DNA of 64,000 nucleotides from Thiothrix sp. (GTDB lineage: Bacteria > Pseudomonadota > Gammaproteobacteria > Thiotrichales > Thiotrichaceae): the NCBI GenBank assembly GCA_008015155.1, contig SSFA01000013.1, positions 86,995 to 150,994 on the forward strand, given 5' to 3'. Shown piece after piece: positions 34,174 to 42,727 of this stretch. The translations under genes and the position numbers were made by a program. Under the pieces are notes generated by a model. That model did no database searches. It had not been told where the DNA came from and saw only the letters and a program-made list of their open reading frames with translations. Within the stretch, counting starts at the first letter, position 1. Every line of letters starts with the position of its first letter.

Positions 34174-35580
34174 ATGACTGATTCAAAGATAAAAACCAAA
34201 TTTGATCGGCCAAGCTATATTGCACGTAGTAAATCCCTGCGCGATTTATTACGGGATTTGCGTAAAGCCGAATTATGGTTACTGATAGCAGCTACTGCTG
34301 CCTTTTTAGCATCTGCATTTTTTGTGGTGAAATACTTTGTAGGCGGCGAGATGACGCCTGAGAGCTGGACTTCAGAGCAGTGGCTGAATGCCCTGTTAGG
34401 TCTTGGCATCACTGCTGTTATCACCGCTGCCCAAGCCTTTTTGTATGCTTCTGGATACAAAGGCTCTGCTGCGATTATCGCTACCTTTATTGTGGTTTTC
34501 TTTGGCTTATTCTCTGAAATTTCCCAATCTATGGAACGTGAAGATGCCACTGTACGCCATCGTTCAGAGAACTCTGCGGTGTTTCAAGCAGCGGTGGGCA
34601 GCATTAATACCTTAGCCACTAATGCCACAAGTATCTCGAATGAACAACGTGCCTTAGCAGATACCCGTGCTCAATTAGCTTATTGGCAAGATTTAAAAGC
34701 GCAAAAAACAGCACAACATGAATCAGTCAAATACTCGCATAAAACCTTAGACAAAAGAATCGCTGATTATGAACGCAAATTGGAATCGTATAATCATCAA
34801 GTTGCCTTGCAAGATCAAACACGTTCTAGTGCATTAAGTAGCGCTATTAATCAAGCTAAGCAATTGGAGTATGATGAAGATAAGCATTATGCGATGATTC
34901 GTTTAATCAAGGATTTTTTAGGAGTAACGGGTATTTGGGCTTCATTCTTATTTTCAGTAATTATTATTGGTACATTTGAATATGCTTTCCATTTTGTAGG
35001 AGCTTATGTCGCAGATCATCGTGCTGCTCTATTATCCTTAGGACGTGATTCACATGGTAACCTTATTAATAGCCCTGATGGAATTCCATTGGCCGCACAA
35101 TTAGCTAGCGGTGGTACTATTCCTAAAGATCATGCTAATCAATTACGTAATGACTATTTAGACTGGGTCTCACCAGAGCGTAATGAGCGCATGGCTGCCA
35201 CTATACTGGCTGAAAAATCTCCTCACCTGGAAGACTCGGTAGCTGATGAAAATAAGATCACTGATATGACTCAGAAGCGCTTCTTTAAAATTATTTACAC
35301 GGATATACGCAATCGAATTTTGAACGGTGAATTAAAACCCACTATTCGTCCAGTCACTGATGCGGTGAGTGAAATTATTCGTGAGAAAGGTGAGCGTATG
35401 GGAATTAAAGCTTCTTTAATGGGCAAACCCCAGCGGCAAGAGATTGCTGAGACTATTTTACGTACTCTTGAACAGGAAACAGTGGTTGAATTAAATGCTG
35501 AAGGTGGTGTGGGTAAACCGAAATACGTTTTGGCTCCACGCTATGCTGAAGCGATGGTATTAAATAAAGTCGCTATTTAA
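34174..35580 (+). CDS. Membrane protein with coiled coil and possible C-terminal winged helix (468 aa)
   Basis: Three membrane helices lie near residues 28-110 (LLIAATAAFLASAFFVV, LGLGITAVITAAQAFLY, AAIIATFIVVFFGLF). A long heptad-rich helical stretch (about 125-235) follows, then another hydrophobic segment near 250-275 (SFLFSVIIIGTFEYAFHFVG). The last 100 residues are polar and look like a DNA-binding or effector domain (KLL-less helices ending with a GKPKYVLAPRY wing). The start at 34174 follows CAGGAG; an upstream in-frame start inside the previous gene is rejected. No family is recognised. It may link a membrane event to the cytoplasm, perhaps as part of a mobile or stress-related unit next to lexA. 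Confidence 0.68.
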   Translation: MTDSKIKTKFDRPSYIARSKSLRDLLRDLRKAELWLLIAATAAFLASAFFVVKYFVGGEMTPESWTSEQWLNALLGLGITAVITAAQAFLYASGYKGSAAIIATFIVVFFGLFSEISQSMEREDATVRHRSENSAVFQAAVGSINTLATNATSISNEQRALADTRAQLAYWQDLKAQKTAQHESVKYSHKTLDKRIADYERKLESYNHQVALQDQTRSSALSSAINQAKQLEYDEDKHYAMIRLIKDFLGVTGIWASFLFSVIIIGTFEYAFHFVGAYVADHRAALLSLGRDSHGNLINSPDGIPLAAQLASGGTIPKDHANQLRNDYLDWVSPERNERMAATILAEKSPHLEDSVADENKITDMTQKRFFKIIYTDIRNRILNGELKPTIRPVTDAVSEIIREKGERMGIKASLMGKPQRQEIAETILRTLEQETVVELNAEGGVGKPKYVLAPRYAEAMVLNKVAI

Positions 35581-35710
35581 AAAGCCCCTGCTTATCCGCC
35601 AGAACTCGCCATCACTCAGCCAGTTCTGGCCGGAATTCTACTGAGTTCATCAAATATCAAGCTGCATTCCTCTGCATAATCAGCTATAAACCAATCATAC
35701 AGAATAGCTA

Positions 35711-37699
35711 ATGAATGGACTTACTGCGCTTATGTTGAAGCCTACTTTGTCGATAATGCTCTTAGGGCTAGCGTTATCGTCTGCTGTGGATGCCGCCCCC
35801 CGTTCTTATGGTCCGGTGAAAGATCAGGATACGCTGTGGACGATAGCTGAGCGGCTACGGCCTGATCAAAATGCAACGGTTCAGCAAACCATGCTGGCTT
35901 TGTATTATAAAAACCCACAAGCCTTTAATAGCCCTAATATTAACTCTTTAATGAAAGGCTCGGTGCTAAAAGCGCCTAATTCTGCTGAAGTACGTCGCTA
36001 TCAACGTTTGGCTGCCTTACGTGAAGCCAGAAAGCATAATCATTTTTGGAAACGGGGTGTCGATTTACCGCGCTCAGAACCACCACCCATTCCTAAACTC
36101 AAAGAACCTAAGGCCAACAAGCGCTCCAAGCCAACCGTGCTCAAAGCCACAGCTAAAACTAATACGTATGCTGCTACTGCACGTACTACGACCCGCCGAC
36201 TTGCCCGTTTACAAGCGCAATTAAAAATCGTTGAATCAAAAAATCAAGAATTAACAAGTGAACTCAAGGCTCTACAGGCTAAGCAAACTCAAGGCAAACC
36301 TAATCCGCAGTTAGATGCCCAAGTCAAAAAGCTCAAGCTTGAGCTGCAAGAACTGACCAGTGTGTTGGATCAGAAAGACAATCACATTAAGACCTTGCAA
36401 GCGTCCTTAAAAAATGCCAGCGAAACGATTAAGGCACAACACGCGGATAATATGCGCTTGTATGACAAGCTCAAAGCGGTTAGTCCTTCTAGTGTGCCTA
36501 GCTCACCCAGCTCTGAAGGTAAATCAGAATTAAAACTAACTACGGTAGAAGCTTCTACTGCAGCGGTGACTGATGCTGCCAAAGCCGCGGAGGGCAATAA
36601 AGACACGACTGAAACTCAGGCAATTACTGGTAGCTCTAGTGCAATAGATACTAAAACAACGACTACGAGCACTAACTCTAGTTCAAATATCGGTACTGAG
36701 AATAAAGAGCCTACAGTGAAGTCCGTTTGGGCAGATGAAAATAAAGCGCCTAGCGCTTCAACGCCTGCAGAAAACAAACCAGCCAGCCCCCCAGCAAGCA
36801 AGCCCAGTGCTGAGACTACATCCTCAACCGAACAGAATGGCAACTCTACTTCATCTGCCGAACCTAATGCTGCTCTTAAGTCCAGTACCGAACCACAAAC
36901 GCTAGCGACTCCTATACCTAGTACCACTCCAAATGCTGCACCTGTAAACACTGCAGATAAGCCAGCGTCTGAAACCGCCAAAACTGACGCTAGTAAACCG
37001 AGCGCAGGAACAGATAAACCTGCAGCTGCAAGCAGTGAAGCGGCCAACGATAATACTAAAGACTCGACCGAAACTGCTAAGCCCGACAATAAAGCAGGCA
37101 CAGATGCCGCTAAAACAAATGAACCAACTAAAGAACCAGCTAAGCCGGAAGATCAAGCGGTTGAAACAAAAACTACCGAAGCCAGTAAGCCTACTGACTC
37201 CACTAGCAAACTAGCTTTGGCTCAAACTAACCCTGCTACAGAGGATGACACTACCACTGCTAGTCCATCAGCAACTACTAGTGCTGCAACAAACTCTGAC
37301 ATTAAAGCACCGAGCAATGCACAAACTGCAGCTAATTTGAATCCTACCAATGATGTCAAAACCTCTAGCTCCGTACCAGTCTCACAAATGCTCTCCCAAT
37401 CAGCCGGTCAAAGTACTACGGGCACGGGTACAACTACTAATTCCTCTGCTCCCTTACGCGGGGTTTCACCCTTAGCCTTAGCAGTGGCATTAATATCTCT
37501 CCTATTCATTCTAGCGCTGGTCTGGCGTGCTTTTGTGCAGCAGCGAGAAATGCGGCGCCTTGAAGAAGAGGAAGCACGTGTAGCTGAACGGATGCGGCGG
37601 CGTTTAGAGGAAAATCAATCCTCAGCGGCCAGCACCGGTACGGCTACTCTTGTTGAGAAAAAAGATCCTGACCTCGATTCGCCAGAGATAAAATTTTAA
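35711..37699 (+). CDS. fimV: FimV-like protein (polar/pilus assembly)
   Basis: The N-terminal part shows a signal peptide and the FimV N-terminal domain with YGPVKDQDTLWTIAERLRPD, a LysM-like module that binds peptidoglycan. A coiled coil spans about 155-260, then a long Thr/Ser/Ala/Glu low-complexity linker, one membrane helix near 585-605 (LALAVALISLLFILALVW) and a short charged cytoplasmic tail. FimV proteins organise the cell pole and type IV pili. It lacks the C-terminal TPR-type FimV domain, so it is a shortened version. The hydrolase gene begins six bases later. Confidence 0.82.
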   Translation: MNGLTALMLKPTLSIMLLGLALSSAVDAAPRSYGPVKDQDTLWTIAERLRPDQNATVQQTMLALYYKNPQAFNSPNINSLMKGSVLKAPNSAEVRRYQRLAALREARKHNHFWKRGVDLPRSEPPPIPKLKEPKANKRSKPTVLKATAKTNTYAATARTTTRRLARLQAQLKIVESKNQELTSELKALQAKQTQGKPNPQLDAQVKKLKLELQELTSVLDQKDNHIKTLQASLKNASETIKAQHADNMRLYDKLKAVSPSSVPSSPSSEGKSELKLTTVEASTAAVTDAAKAAEGNKDTTETQAITGSSSAIDTKTTTTSTNSSSNIGTENKEPTVKSVWADENKAPSASTPAENKPASPPASKPSAETTSSTEQNGNSTSSAEPNAALKSSTEPQTLATPIPSTTPNAAPVNTADKPASETAKTDASKPSAGTDKPAAASSEAANDNTKDSTETAKPDNKAGTDAAKTNEPTKEPAKPEDQAVETKTTEASKPTDSTSKLALAQTNPATEDDTTTASPSATTSAATNSDIKAPSNAQTAANLNPTNDVKTSSSVPVSQMLSQSAGQSTTGTGTTTNSSAPLRGVSPLALAVALISLLFILALVWRAFVQQREMRRLEEEEARVAERMRRRLEENQSSAASTGTATLVEKKDPDLDSPEIKF

Positions 37700-37705
37700 T
37701 AAATA

Positions 37706-38344
37706 ATGACTGAGAAAATTCTGTTACTGCATGGCCTTTGGTTACACCCTTGGGCTATGCGCTGGTTGCAACAGCAATTGACTAAGGCCGGTTATGAAGT
37801 TGTTACCCCGGTCTATCATTCCATTAGTTCAAATTCAGCCCATAATGTCAGGCTTGTCTATCAAGCCGTTCAACGTTATGCGCTACCCACTGAGCGCTTG
37901 CATATTATTGCGCACAGTTTAGGGGGCATTGTGGCTTTACAAATGCTTATGGCTTATACCGAACTCCCCCCTGGGCGCCTAGTCACTTTAGGCACTCCCG
38001 CTAAAGGTAGCCTCATTGCGCAGCGCCTAGCTAAACATCGCCTATTTCGCCCGCTTATGGGGCGCAGTTTCGAGGGTGGTCTAGATGGGCAGGGTATACC
38101 CGAGCATTTATTGCAGCATGAATGGGGCGCGCTCGCCGGTAATAAACCGATTGGAGTGGGGCGAATTTTAGGTGGGATCGCTGAAGTGAATGATGGGGTA
38201 GTGGCTCTTTCAGAAACCTATCACCCTGCACAAACCGCGCATCGAGTCTTAGCTGTGTCCCATAGCAGTATGCTGTTTTCTAGCTTAGTCGTTGAAGAGT
38301 GCTTGCAGTTTATTCGCACGGGTCAATTTTCAGCAGCAAACTAA
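37706..38344 (+). CDS. Alpha/beta-hydrolase, lipase-like
   Basis: The 212-residue protein starts with the LLLHGLWLHPW oxyanion segment and carries the nucleophile elbow AHSLGGIVAL (GxSxG). A histidine in VSHSSMLF near the C-terminus is the likely third triad member. There is no signal peptide, so it is cytoplasmic. It is related to PGAP1/lipase-like esterases; no substrate is evident. The gene is six bases from the FimV-like gene. Confidence 0.87.
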   Translation: MTEKILLLHGLWLHPWAMRWLQQQLTKAGYEVVTPVYHSISSNSAHNVRLVYQAVQRYALPTERLHIIAHSLGGIVALQMLMAYTELPPGRLVTLGTPAKGSLIAQRLAKHRLFRPLMGRSFEGGLDGQGIPEHLLQHEWGALAGNKPIGVGRILGGIAEVNDGVVALSETYHPAQTAHRVLAVSHSSMLFSSLVVEECLQFIRTGQFSAAN

Positions 38345-38775
38345 TTCAGTCCTCGACAAAACTGTCAAGTATTTTTTGCTGTGGATAAGTCCCAAGCTTG
38401 CGCCTTGTGGTCAAGCATTTTTTGAACCACTAGATGTAGTGTATACATTGAAATTCAAGATTACATGAGATTTTTGGTAGATTTTTGCCGATAAATGGTA
38501 GTTTTAGGGTCTTAAACTCTAATTTATCGGAAATTTTGCCAAGCTTATTCCACTTCCCATAAAAAAATGATTTAGCTAAAGATTTAAATCTTGTGCATAA
38601 ACCTGTGGATAAGTCTGTCGATAACTGCTTGCAGCAAGATTTAAACCCTCTATGGCATGTTTTGGCTTAGTTAAGATTTACCACTAAAATAAATTGATCC
38701 GTAGTCTTGTCTAGAAAATTATTGACGAATACGGTACAAGTGCCCCCATGTTTTTTAGTAGCTGAAAGTACACTC
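38345..38775. other. 430-bp AT-rich gap with a cluster of DnaA-box sequences
   Basis: Perfect DnaA boxes (TGTGGATAA, reverse of TTATCCACA) are at 38380-38388 and 38604-38612. One-mismatch boxes are at 38592-38600 (TGTGCATAA) and 38616-38624 (TGTCGATAA), so three boxes stand in a row, 12 bases apart. Inverted repeat CCGATAAAT/ATTTATCGG is at 38488-38530. No ORF, tRNA or clear terminator is seen. The neighbours are not those of a usual chromosomal origin. Confidence 0.6.
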
Positions 38776-39771
38776 ATGAAATACGACGTATATGGCATTG
38801 GCAATGCGCTAGTAGATAAAGAATTTGAAGTGACCGACGAATTTTTAAAGACTGAAGGTATCGAGAAAGGTTTAATGACCCTCATCGATGAAGCGCGCCA
38901 TAATCATTTGTTGGCTAGCCTCAAACAGAACTTTGGCCTAAAAAAGCGTGCTAGCGGTGGCTCTGCTGCTAATAGTATTGTGGCGGTCAGTCAATTTGGC
39001 GGCAAAACCTTTTATGCCTGCAAAGTGGCCAATGATGAATTTGGCGAGTTTTATATGCATGATTTGCACGCTGCTGGAGTCGCTACCCGCTTAGATCAAG
39101 TTCGTTGTAGCTCTGAAGGTAAAACTGGCAAATGCATGGTCATGGTGACACCTGATGCAGAGCGCACCATGAACACCTTTTTAGGTATCACTAGTGACTT
39201 TTCTGCTGCCGAGTTGCATTACGATGAATTAAAGCAGTCTCAATACCTTTATGTAGAAGGCTATTTAGTCACTTCAGATACTTCTCGTGCTGCGGTGCTC
39301 GAAGCCCGCCAAGTAGCCCGAGAGCATGGTGTTAAGATGGCGATGACCTTTTCCGATCCTTCAATGGCCACCTATTTCAAAGCAGGTTTAGTAGAAATGT
39401 TGGGTGAAGGTGTAGATGTTCTATTCTGCAATGCAGAAGAAGCTTTTGCATTTACCGGCGAAACAACATTAGCAGCGGCTATTCAAGCCCTGAAACCTTT
39501 GGCTAAGAAACTGGTTATTACGTTAGGCAGTGAGGGTGCTTTAGTAGTGAATCCGGATAATCAAGTGCAAATTGCTGCACAACGGGTAAAACCTTTAGAC
39601 ACCAATGGTGCGGGTGATATGTTTGCAGGCGCATTTTTATATGGTCTCACACAAGGTTTAACTGATGCACAAGCTGGGGATTTAGCAAGCCGAGCGGCGG
39701 CACAAATCATTCAAGTTTACGGTGCTCGTCTAGACAAACAGGTACATCAAGACTTATTGAAAGCTATTTAA
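38776..39771 (+). CDS. PfkB-family kinase, adenosine kinase-like
   Basis: The 331-residue sugar/nucleoside kinase has the first PfkB signature near GGSAANSIVAVSQFGGKTF and the second with the catalytic base at DTNGAGDMFAGAFLYG. MKYDVYGIGNALVDKEFEV at the start is typical of the adenosine kinase-like bacterial group. ATG 38776 is chosen over an upstream frame extension because homologues begin at MKYDVYGIGN. The substrate is predicted, not proven. Confidence 0.92.
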   Translation: MKYDVYGIGNALVDKEFEVTDEFLKTEGIEKGLMTLIDEARHNHLLASLKQNFGLKKRASGGSAANSIVAVSQFGGKTFYACKVANDEFGEFYMHDLHAAGVATRLDQVRCSSEGKTGKCMVMVTPDAERTMNTFLGITSDFSAAELHYDELKQSQYLYVEGYLVTSDTSRAAVLEARQVAREHGVKMAMTFSDPSMATYFKAGLVEMLGEGVDVLFCNAEEAFAFTGETTLAAAIQALKPLAKKLVITLGSEGALVVNPDNQVQIAAQRVKPLDTNGAGDMFAGAFLYGLTQGLTDAQAGDLASRAAAQIIQVYGARLDKQVHQDLLKAI

Positions 39772-39819
39772 TAGACTGTATTGAAGCGCTACATACGCCT
39801 TGATGGAGCGCTTTAGCTT

Positions 39820-40215
39820 ATGACAACCCAACCTGATCTTGCTGCCATCCTTGAAACTCGCAAACCCGTCTGGTTTGCTTTATCTAATTTATTTTTATGT
39901 AGTGAGTTTAAGGAGGATGTGGAAACGATTGCTAAAACTTTAGCTGCTTCCCCTTATTCTTTAACTGAGCTTGAAGCGATTTTGCGGGATGAGCTAAGCC
40001 CGGTCTTAAAACTTAATCTTTCCATTTTTGCTTGGCCTGGTGATGCTTTTGATAAGGAATTCTTAGTAGCAAAATTGACCCGCCGCCTTCACCGTAAGCC
40101 TTGGCTAAATTTCGGCTTACCTAAGCCTATTCGTAAAGATTGGCAAACCATTCAGGAACTCATTCAGCTTTATCGGCAAACTCCAGCCTCTACTCATTCG
40201 CAGAAAGCAAGCTAA
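39820..40215 (+). CDS. Small protein, DUF7079-like
   Basis: The 131-residue soluble protein contains RKPVWFALSNLFLCSE and LAASPYSLTELEAILRDELSPVL, resembling a family of uncharacterised immunity-like proteins (DUF7079, from memory). No catalytic motif is evident. It starts 48 bases after the kinase gene. Confidence 0.68.
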   Translation: MTTQPDLAAILETRKPVWFALSNLFLCSEFKEDVETIAKTLAASPYSLTELEAILRDELSPVLKLNLSIFAWPGDAFDKEFLVAKLTRRLHRKPWLNFGLPKPIRKDWQTIQELIQLYRQTPASTHSQKAS

Positions 40216-40347
40216 GCCTTCAGCTAATTCGTTTCCCCCGCTAAATCTCTGATAAATATATCTACAGCCTTACAAATATTACTAATTTTATCGGACATAC
40301 CTTTGCACTTGTCCTCCCTAAACTCTGTTTTTGTCAAAGAATCTAGG

Positions 40348-40965
40348 ATGATGAATCCTGAGCAAAACATTTCGGGATTTTATTGGGGTAAAGGGAAAGA
40401 CCAAATGTTCACACCAATTCAAAATGGGCAAATACGTACGCATCGACCTAGTACGATTGAGCCAGTAGAAGCTAACCAATATAGTCACCGTGATTTAAAG
40501 CGACATTCCGATCGTTTTGTCAACTTTGAGCTGCCGAAAACGTTATATCAACAAATGGCACGTTTAGTTGGTAACTTCCTACAACAGATCGTCGGGCGCG
40601 AGGACGAGAATCCAAATAAAAGCACGAAGCCAGAACAAGCTACTCAACGCTTTTATAAACCGATTAGCACTGCAGGGCAGCCACGAGAAGTACGTGGAAT
40701 TGCAGATCGCATGCCACGCTTAGTCGATCCAGAAAATCCTTTTCCAAACAAGGATTTAATCCTATTGGGTGAAGCCAAAGACTATCCTGCGGCCGTCATT
40801 GCTATTCAATACGATGACACTATCAAGCCGGTTTTTTATGAAGGTAATCAAGTGGTGGCGCGCCATCTCTATTTAGATAGCACGCGAGGTTCCATTAAAG
40901 GCTTACTCATTTTAGCGGATGGTGCGCGCCTACCTGTGACGATTCGAGTGATTACGGCTGTTTAG
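40348..40965 (+). CDS. Hypothetical protein (206 aa)
   Basis: The polar N-terminus leads to a roughly 100-residue C-terminal part with beta-rich pattern (AAVIAIQYDDTIKPVFYEGNQVV in pieces, then LLILADGARLPVTIRV). There is no signal peptide or membrane segment. Two adjacent ATG codons at 40348 and 40351 are possible; the frame also has an upstream TTG. I recognise no family. Confidence 0.6.
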   Translation: MMNPEQNISGFYWGKGKDQMFTPIQNGQIRTHRPSTIEPVEANQYSHRDLKRHSDRFVNFELPKTLYQQMARLVGNFLQQIVGREDENPNKSTKPEQATQRFYKPISTAGQPREVRGIADRMPRLVDPENPFPNKDLILLGEAKDYPAAVIAIQYDDTIKPVFYEGNQVVARHLYLDSTRGSIKGLLILADGARLPVTIRVITAV

Positions 40966-40969
40966 GGCC

Positions 40970-41857
40970 TCAGATTTTTAAAGCAAACCACAGGGTAACA
41001 GGGATAATAATTAAACTCCCTAAATTACCGAGCATCACCAAAGAAGCAACTCGTTCTGGCTCTTGTTGATACTGCTCTGCTACTAAAACATTGAGTACAG
41101 CGGGTGGTAAAGCAGCAAATACTAAGAGTACGCCTGTTTCCACTGGATCTAAGTTTAAAAATGGTAATAAAACTAAAGCTGATGCCAAACCAGCTGCAGG
41201 CCCAGCAATTGCGCCAAACAATCCTAATTTCCAGTCTTTTAAACTCACATCTAATAAGCGCACTCCAAGCGAAAACAGCAATAATGGAATCGAAACCTGC
41301 CCTAAGAGCTTTAAGGTATTCGCCAGAGGCATGGGTAAACTAATATGCAGTGAACTCATGATGAGACCAGCCAGAGCTGCAATAATCATCGGCATTTTTA
41401 GTAGCTGTAACGGCTTGGTTTTATGGTCAAGCATGTACAAGCCAAGGGTAAAATGCAGCAACATCTCGATAATAAATAGAACAACAGCTGCTTGTAGCAA
41501 ATCCTCGCCAAAGGCAAATAGAATTAGCGGAATCCCCATATTGCCTGAGTTATTGAACATCATGGGTGGCAAAAAAGTCTTCAAATTAATTTTGAAGGCT
41601 AAAGCAATAGGCAGAAGTAATAAGCCAGAACCTAGCACCACTGCTATCCCGCCTAGTGCTAAGCCCCAATAGCCGCTGAAATCAAAGGGCTTATCCATCA
41701 ATGCCCAAAACACCAGAAAGGGCGCGAAAATCTCCATATTCAGCTTGTTGACCACAGCCATATCAGGGCGAAAGCGCCAACCGTAATAAGCACCTAAGCC
41801 AGAACAAGCAAAAACCGGAAAAATTATACCGATGATACGTAGGACAGCTTCAAGCAT
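40970..41857 (-). CDS. AEC-family transporter (auxin efflux carrier-like)
   Basis: The 295-residue protein has about ten membrane helices and the two half repeats typical of the family, for example FLPPMMFNNSGNMGIPLILFAFG, with the conserved NSGN, and LPPAVLNVLVAEQY near the end. AEC proteins carry small organic acids such as malate. The start is seven bases after the esterase gene stop in the same direction. Confidence 0.9.
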   Translation of the reverse strand: MLEAVLRIIGIIFPVFACSGLGAYYGWRFRPDMAVVNKLNMEIFAPFLVFWALMDKPFDFSGYWGLALGGIAVVLGSGLLLLPIALAFKINLKTFLPPMMFNNSGNMGIPLILFAFGEDLLQAAVVLFIIEMLLHFTLGLYMLDHKTKPLQLLKMPMIIAALAGLIMSSLHISLPMPLANTLKLLGQVSIPLLLFSLGVRLLDVSLKDWKLGLFGAIAGPAAGLASALVLLPFLNLDPVETGVLLVFAALPPAVLNVLVAEQYQQEPERVASLVMLGNLGSLIIIPVTLWFALKI

Positions 41858-41863
41858 AGCGTC

Positions 41864-42622
41864 TTAACGAGTGGCCAGTTGATTACGTTTGCGAGCTTGT
41901 TCGATATAGGCTTTGGCAAAGCGCTTACCCAGCTCTAACTGTCCTTGAGCATTGTAGTGCACATGATCATACATTTTGCCTAAGCCTTCAGTAGAAACTA
42001 AAATCGTATTGCTACTCGTTTGTTGCACTTGGCGTTGGCTAGCTTGTACCTGAGCTACTTTGGTGAAAGCCAAATCCTCTGGATTAATTTGCCCCAAAAT
42101 AAACAAACTATTGGGAGACTTTAAATCATTACGCAAAGCCTGAATAAGACGATTCAAACGCCCGCTATATTGCCCCGCTAAATCTGCACTACGTGCATCA
42201 CTTTCGCCTTGCATCCAAACGATGGCAGCTATCTTCTTCTCATGTTCAGCCGGTAGGGAGAAGCCTACTTGACGTAATAAGCCTTTATATAAAGCCTGAC
42301 CGGGTAGCCAGCGTTCAATGGTGCTACCGGTTGCAGCTTGCTTAATAATAATATGCTGATCATTTGGGAAAGCACGTGCTATTTCATGAGCAAAACCAAT
42401 CTCTGGGCCAAAATAGGCAAACTGCCCTAAGCCCTTCTCACGCCCTTGATAGTAGAATTTTACATTGGCCGGTGTCTGACGATAGTTAGGAGGTAGCTCA
42501 GAGATTTTCCCTTTGCCCATCATATTGGATTGTCCAGCGAGGAGATAAATTCGGTCTTCAGCCTGACTTAGACTTGCTAGACTGAATAAAACCACTGCCA
42601 TTAGCATCCCTGTTAAGCGCAT
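41864..42622 (-). CDS. Sialate O-acetylesterase-like SGNH hydrolase
   Basis: A signal peptide ends in SLSQA, so the protein is periplasmic. RIYLLAGQSNMMGKGK holds the catalytic serine of the SASA/DUF303 family, with WMQGESDARSADLAGQY as the next block and YDHVHYNAQGQLELG containing the C-terminal His. It removes acetyl groups from sugars. The ATG at 42622 has GAGGAA upstream and is preferred over a TTG 18 bases earlier. The AEC transporter follows in the same operon. Confidence 0.85.
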   Translation of the reverse strand: MRLTGMLMAVVLFSLASLSQAEDRIYLLAGQSNMMGKGKISELPPNYRQTPANVKFYYQGREKGLGQFAYFGPEIGFAHEIARAFPNDQHIIIKQAATGSTIERWLPGQALYKGLLRQVGFSLPAEHEKKIAAIVWMQGESDARSADLAGQYSGRLNRLIQALRNDLKSPNSLFILGQINPEDLAFTKVAQVQASQRQVQQTSSNTILVSTEGLGKMYDHVHYNAQGQLELGKRFAKAYIEQARKRNQLATR

Positions 42623-42672
42623 TATGAATTCCTCAAACAAAACGCAAAAATTTACCGTGCCAAGCTTACAAC

Positions 42673-42697
42673 AAAAAAAGGCGACCCGCAGGTCGCC
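42673..42697 (-). terminator. Terminator of the creD-like gene
   Basis: GGCGACC (42680-42686) pairs with GGTCGCC (42691-42697). On the minus strand this is a GC-rich hairpin followed by seven T residues (A run 42673-42679 on the plus strand), directly downstream of the CreD gene. Confidence 0.82.
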
Positions 42698-42727
42698 AAG
42701 CTAGTAAAGACAGTAAATTAATCGAAC

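Noticed and set aside
36616..37101. A 161-codon minus-strand ORF opposite the fimV-like gene
   Set aside because: It is the antisense of a low-complexity Thr/Ser/Ala-rich region and has no family resemblance.
38345..38775. The DnaA-box cluster as the main chromosomal origin
   Set aside because: dnaA, dnaN, mnmG or rpmH are not adjacent, so I keep it only as a DnaA-binding candidate.
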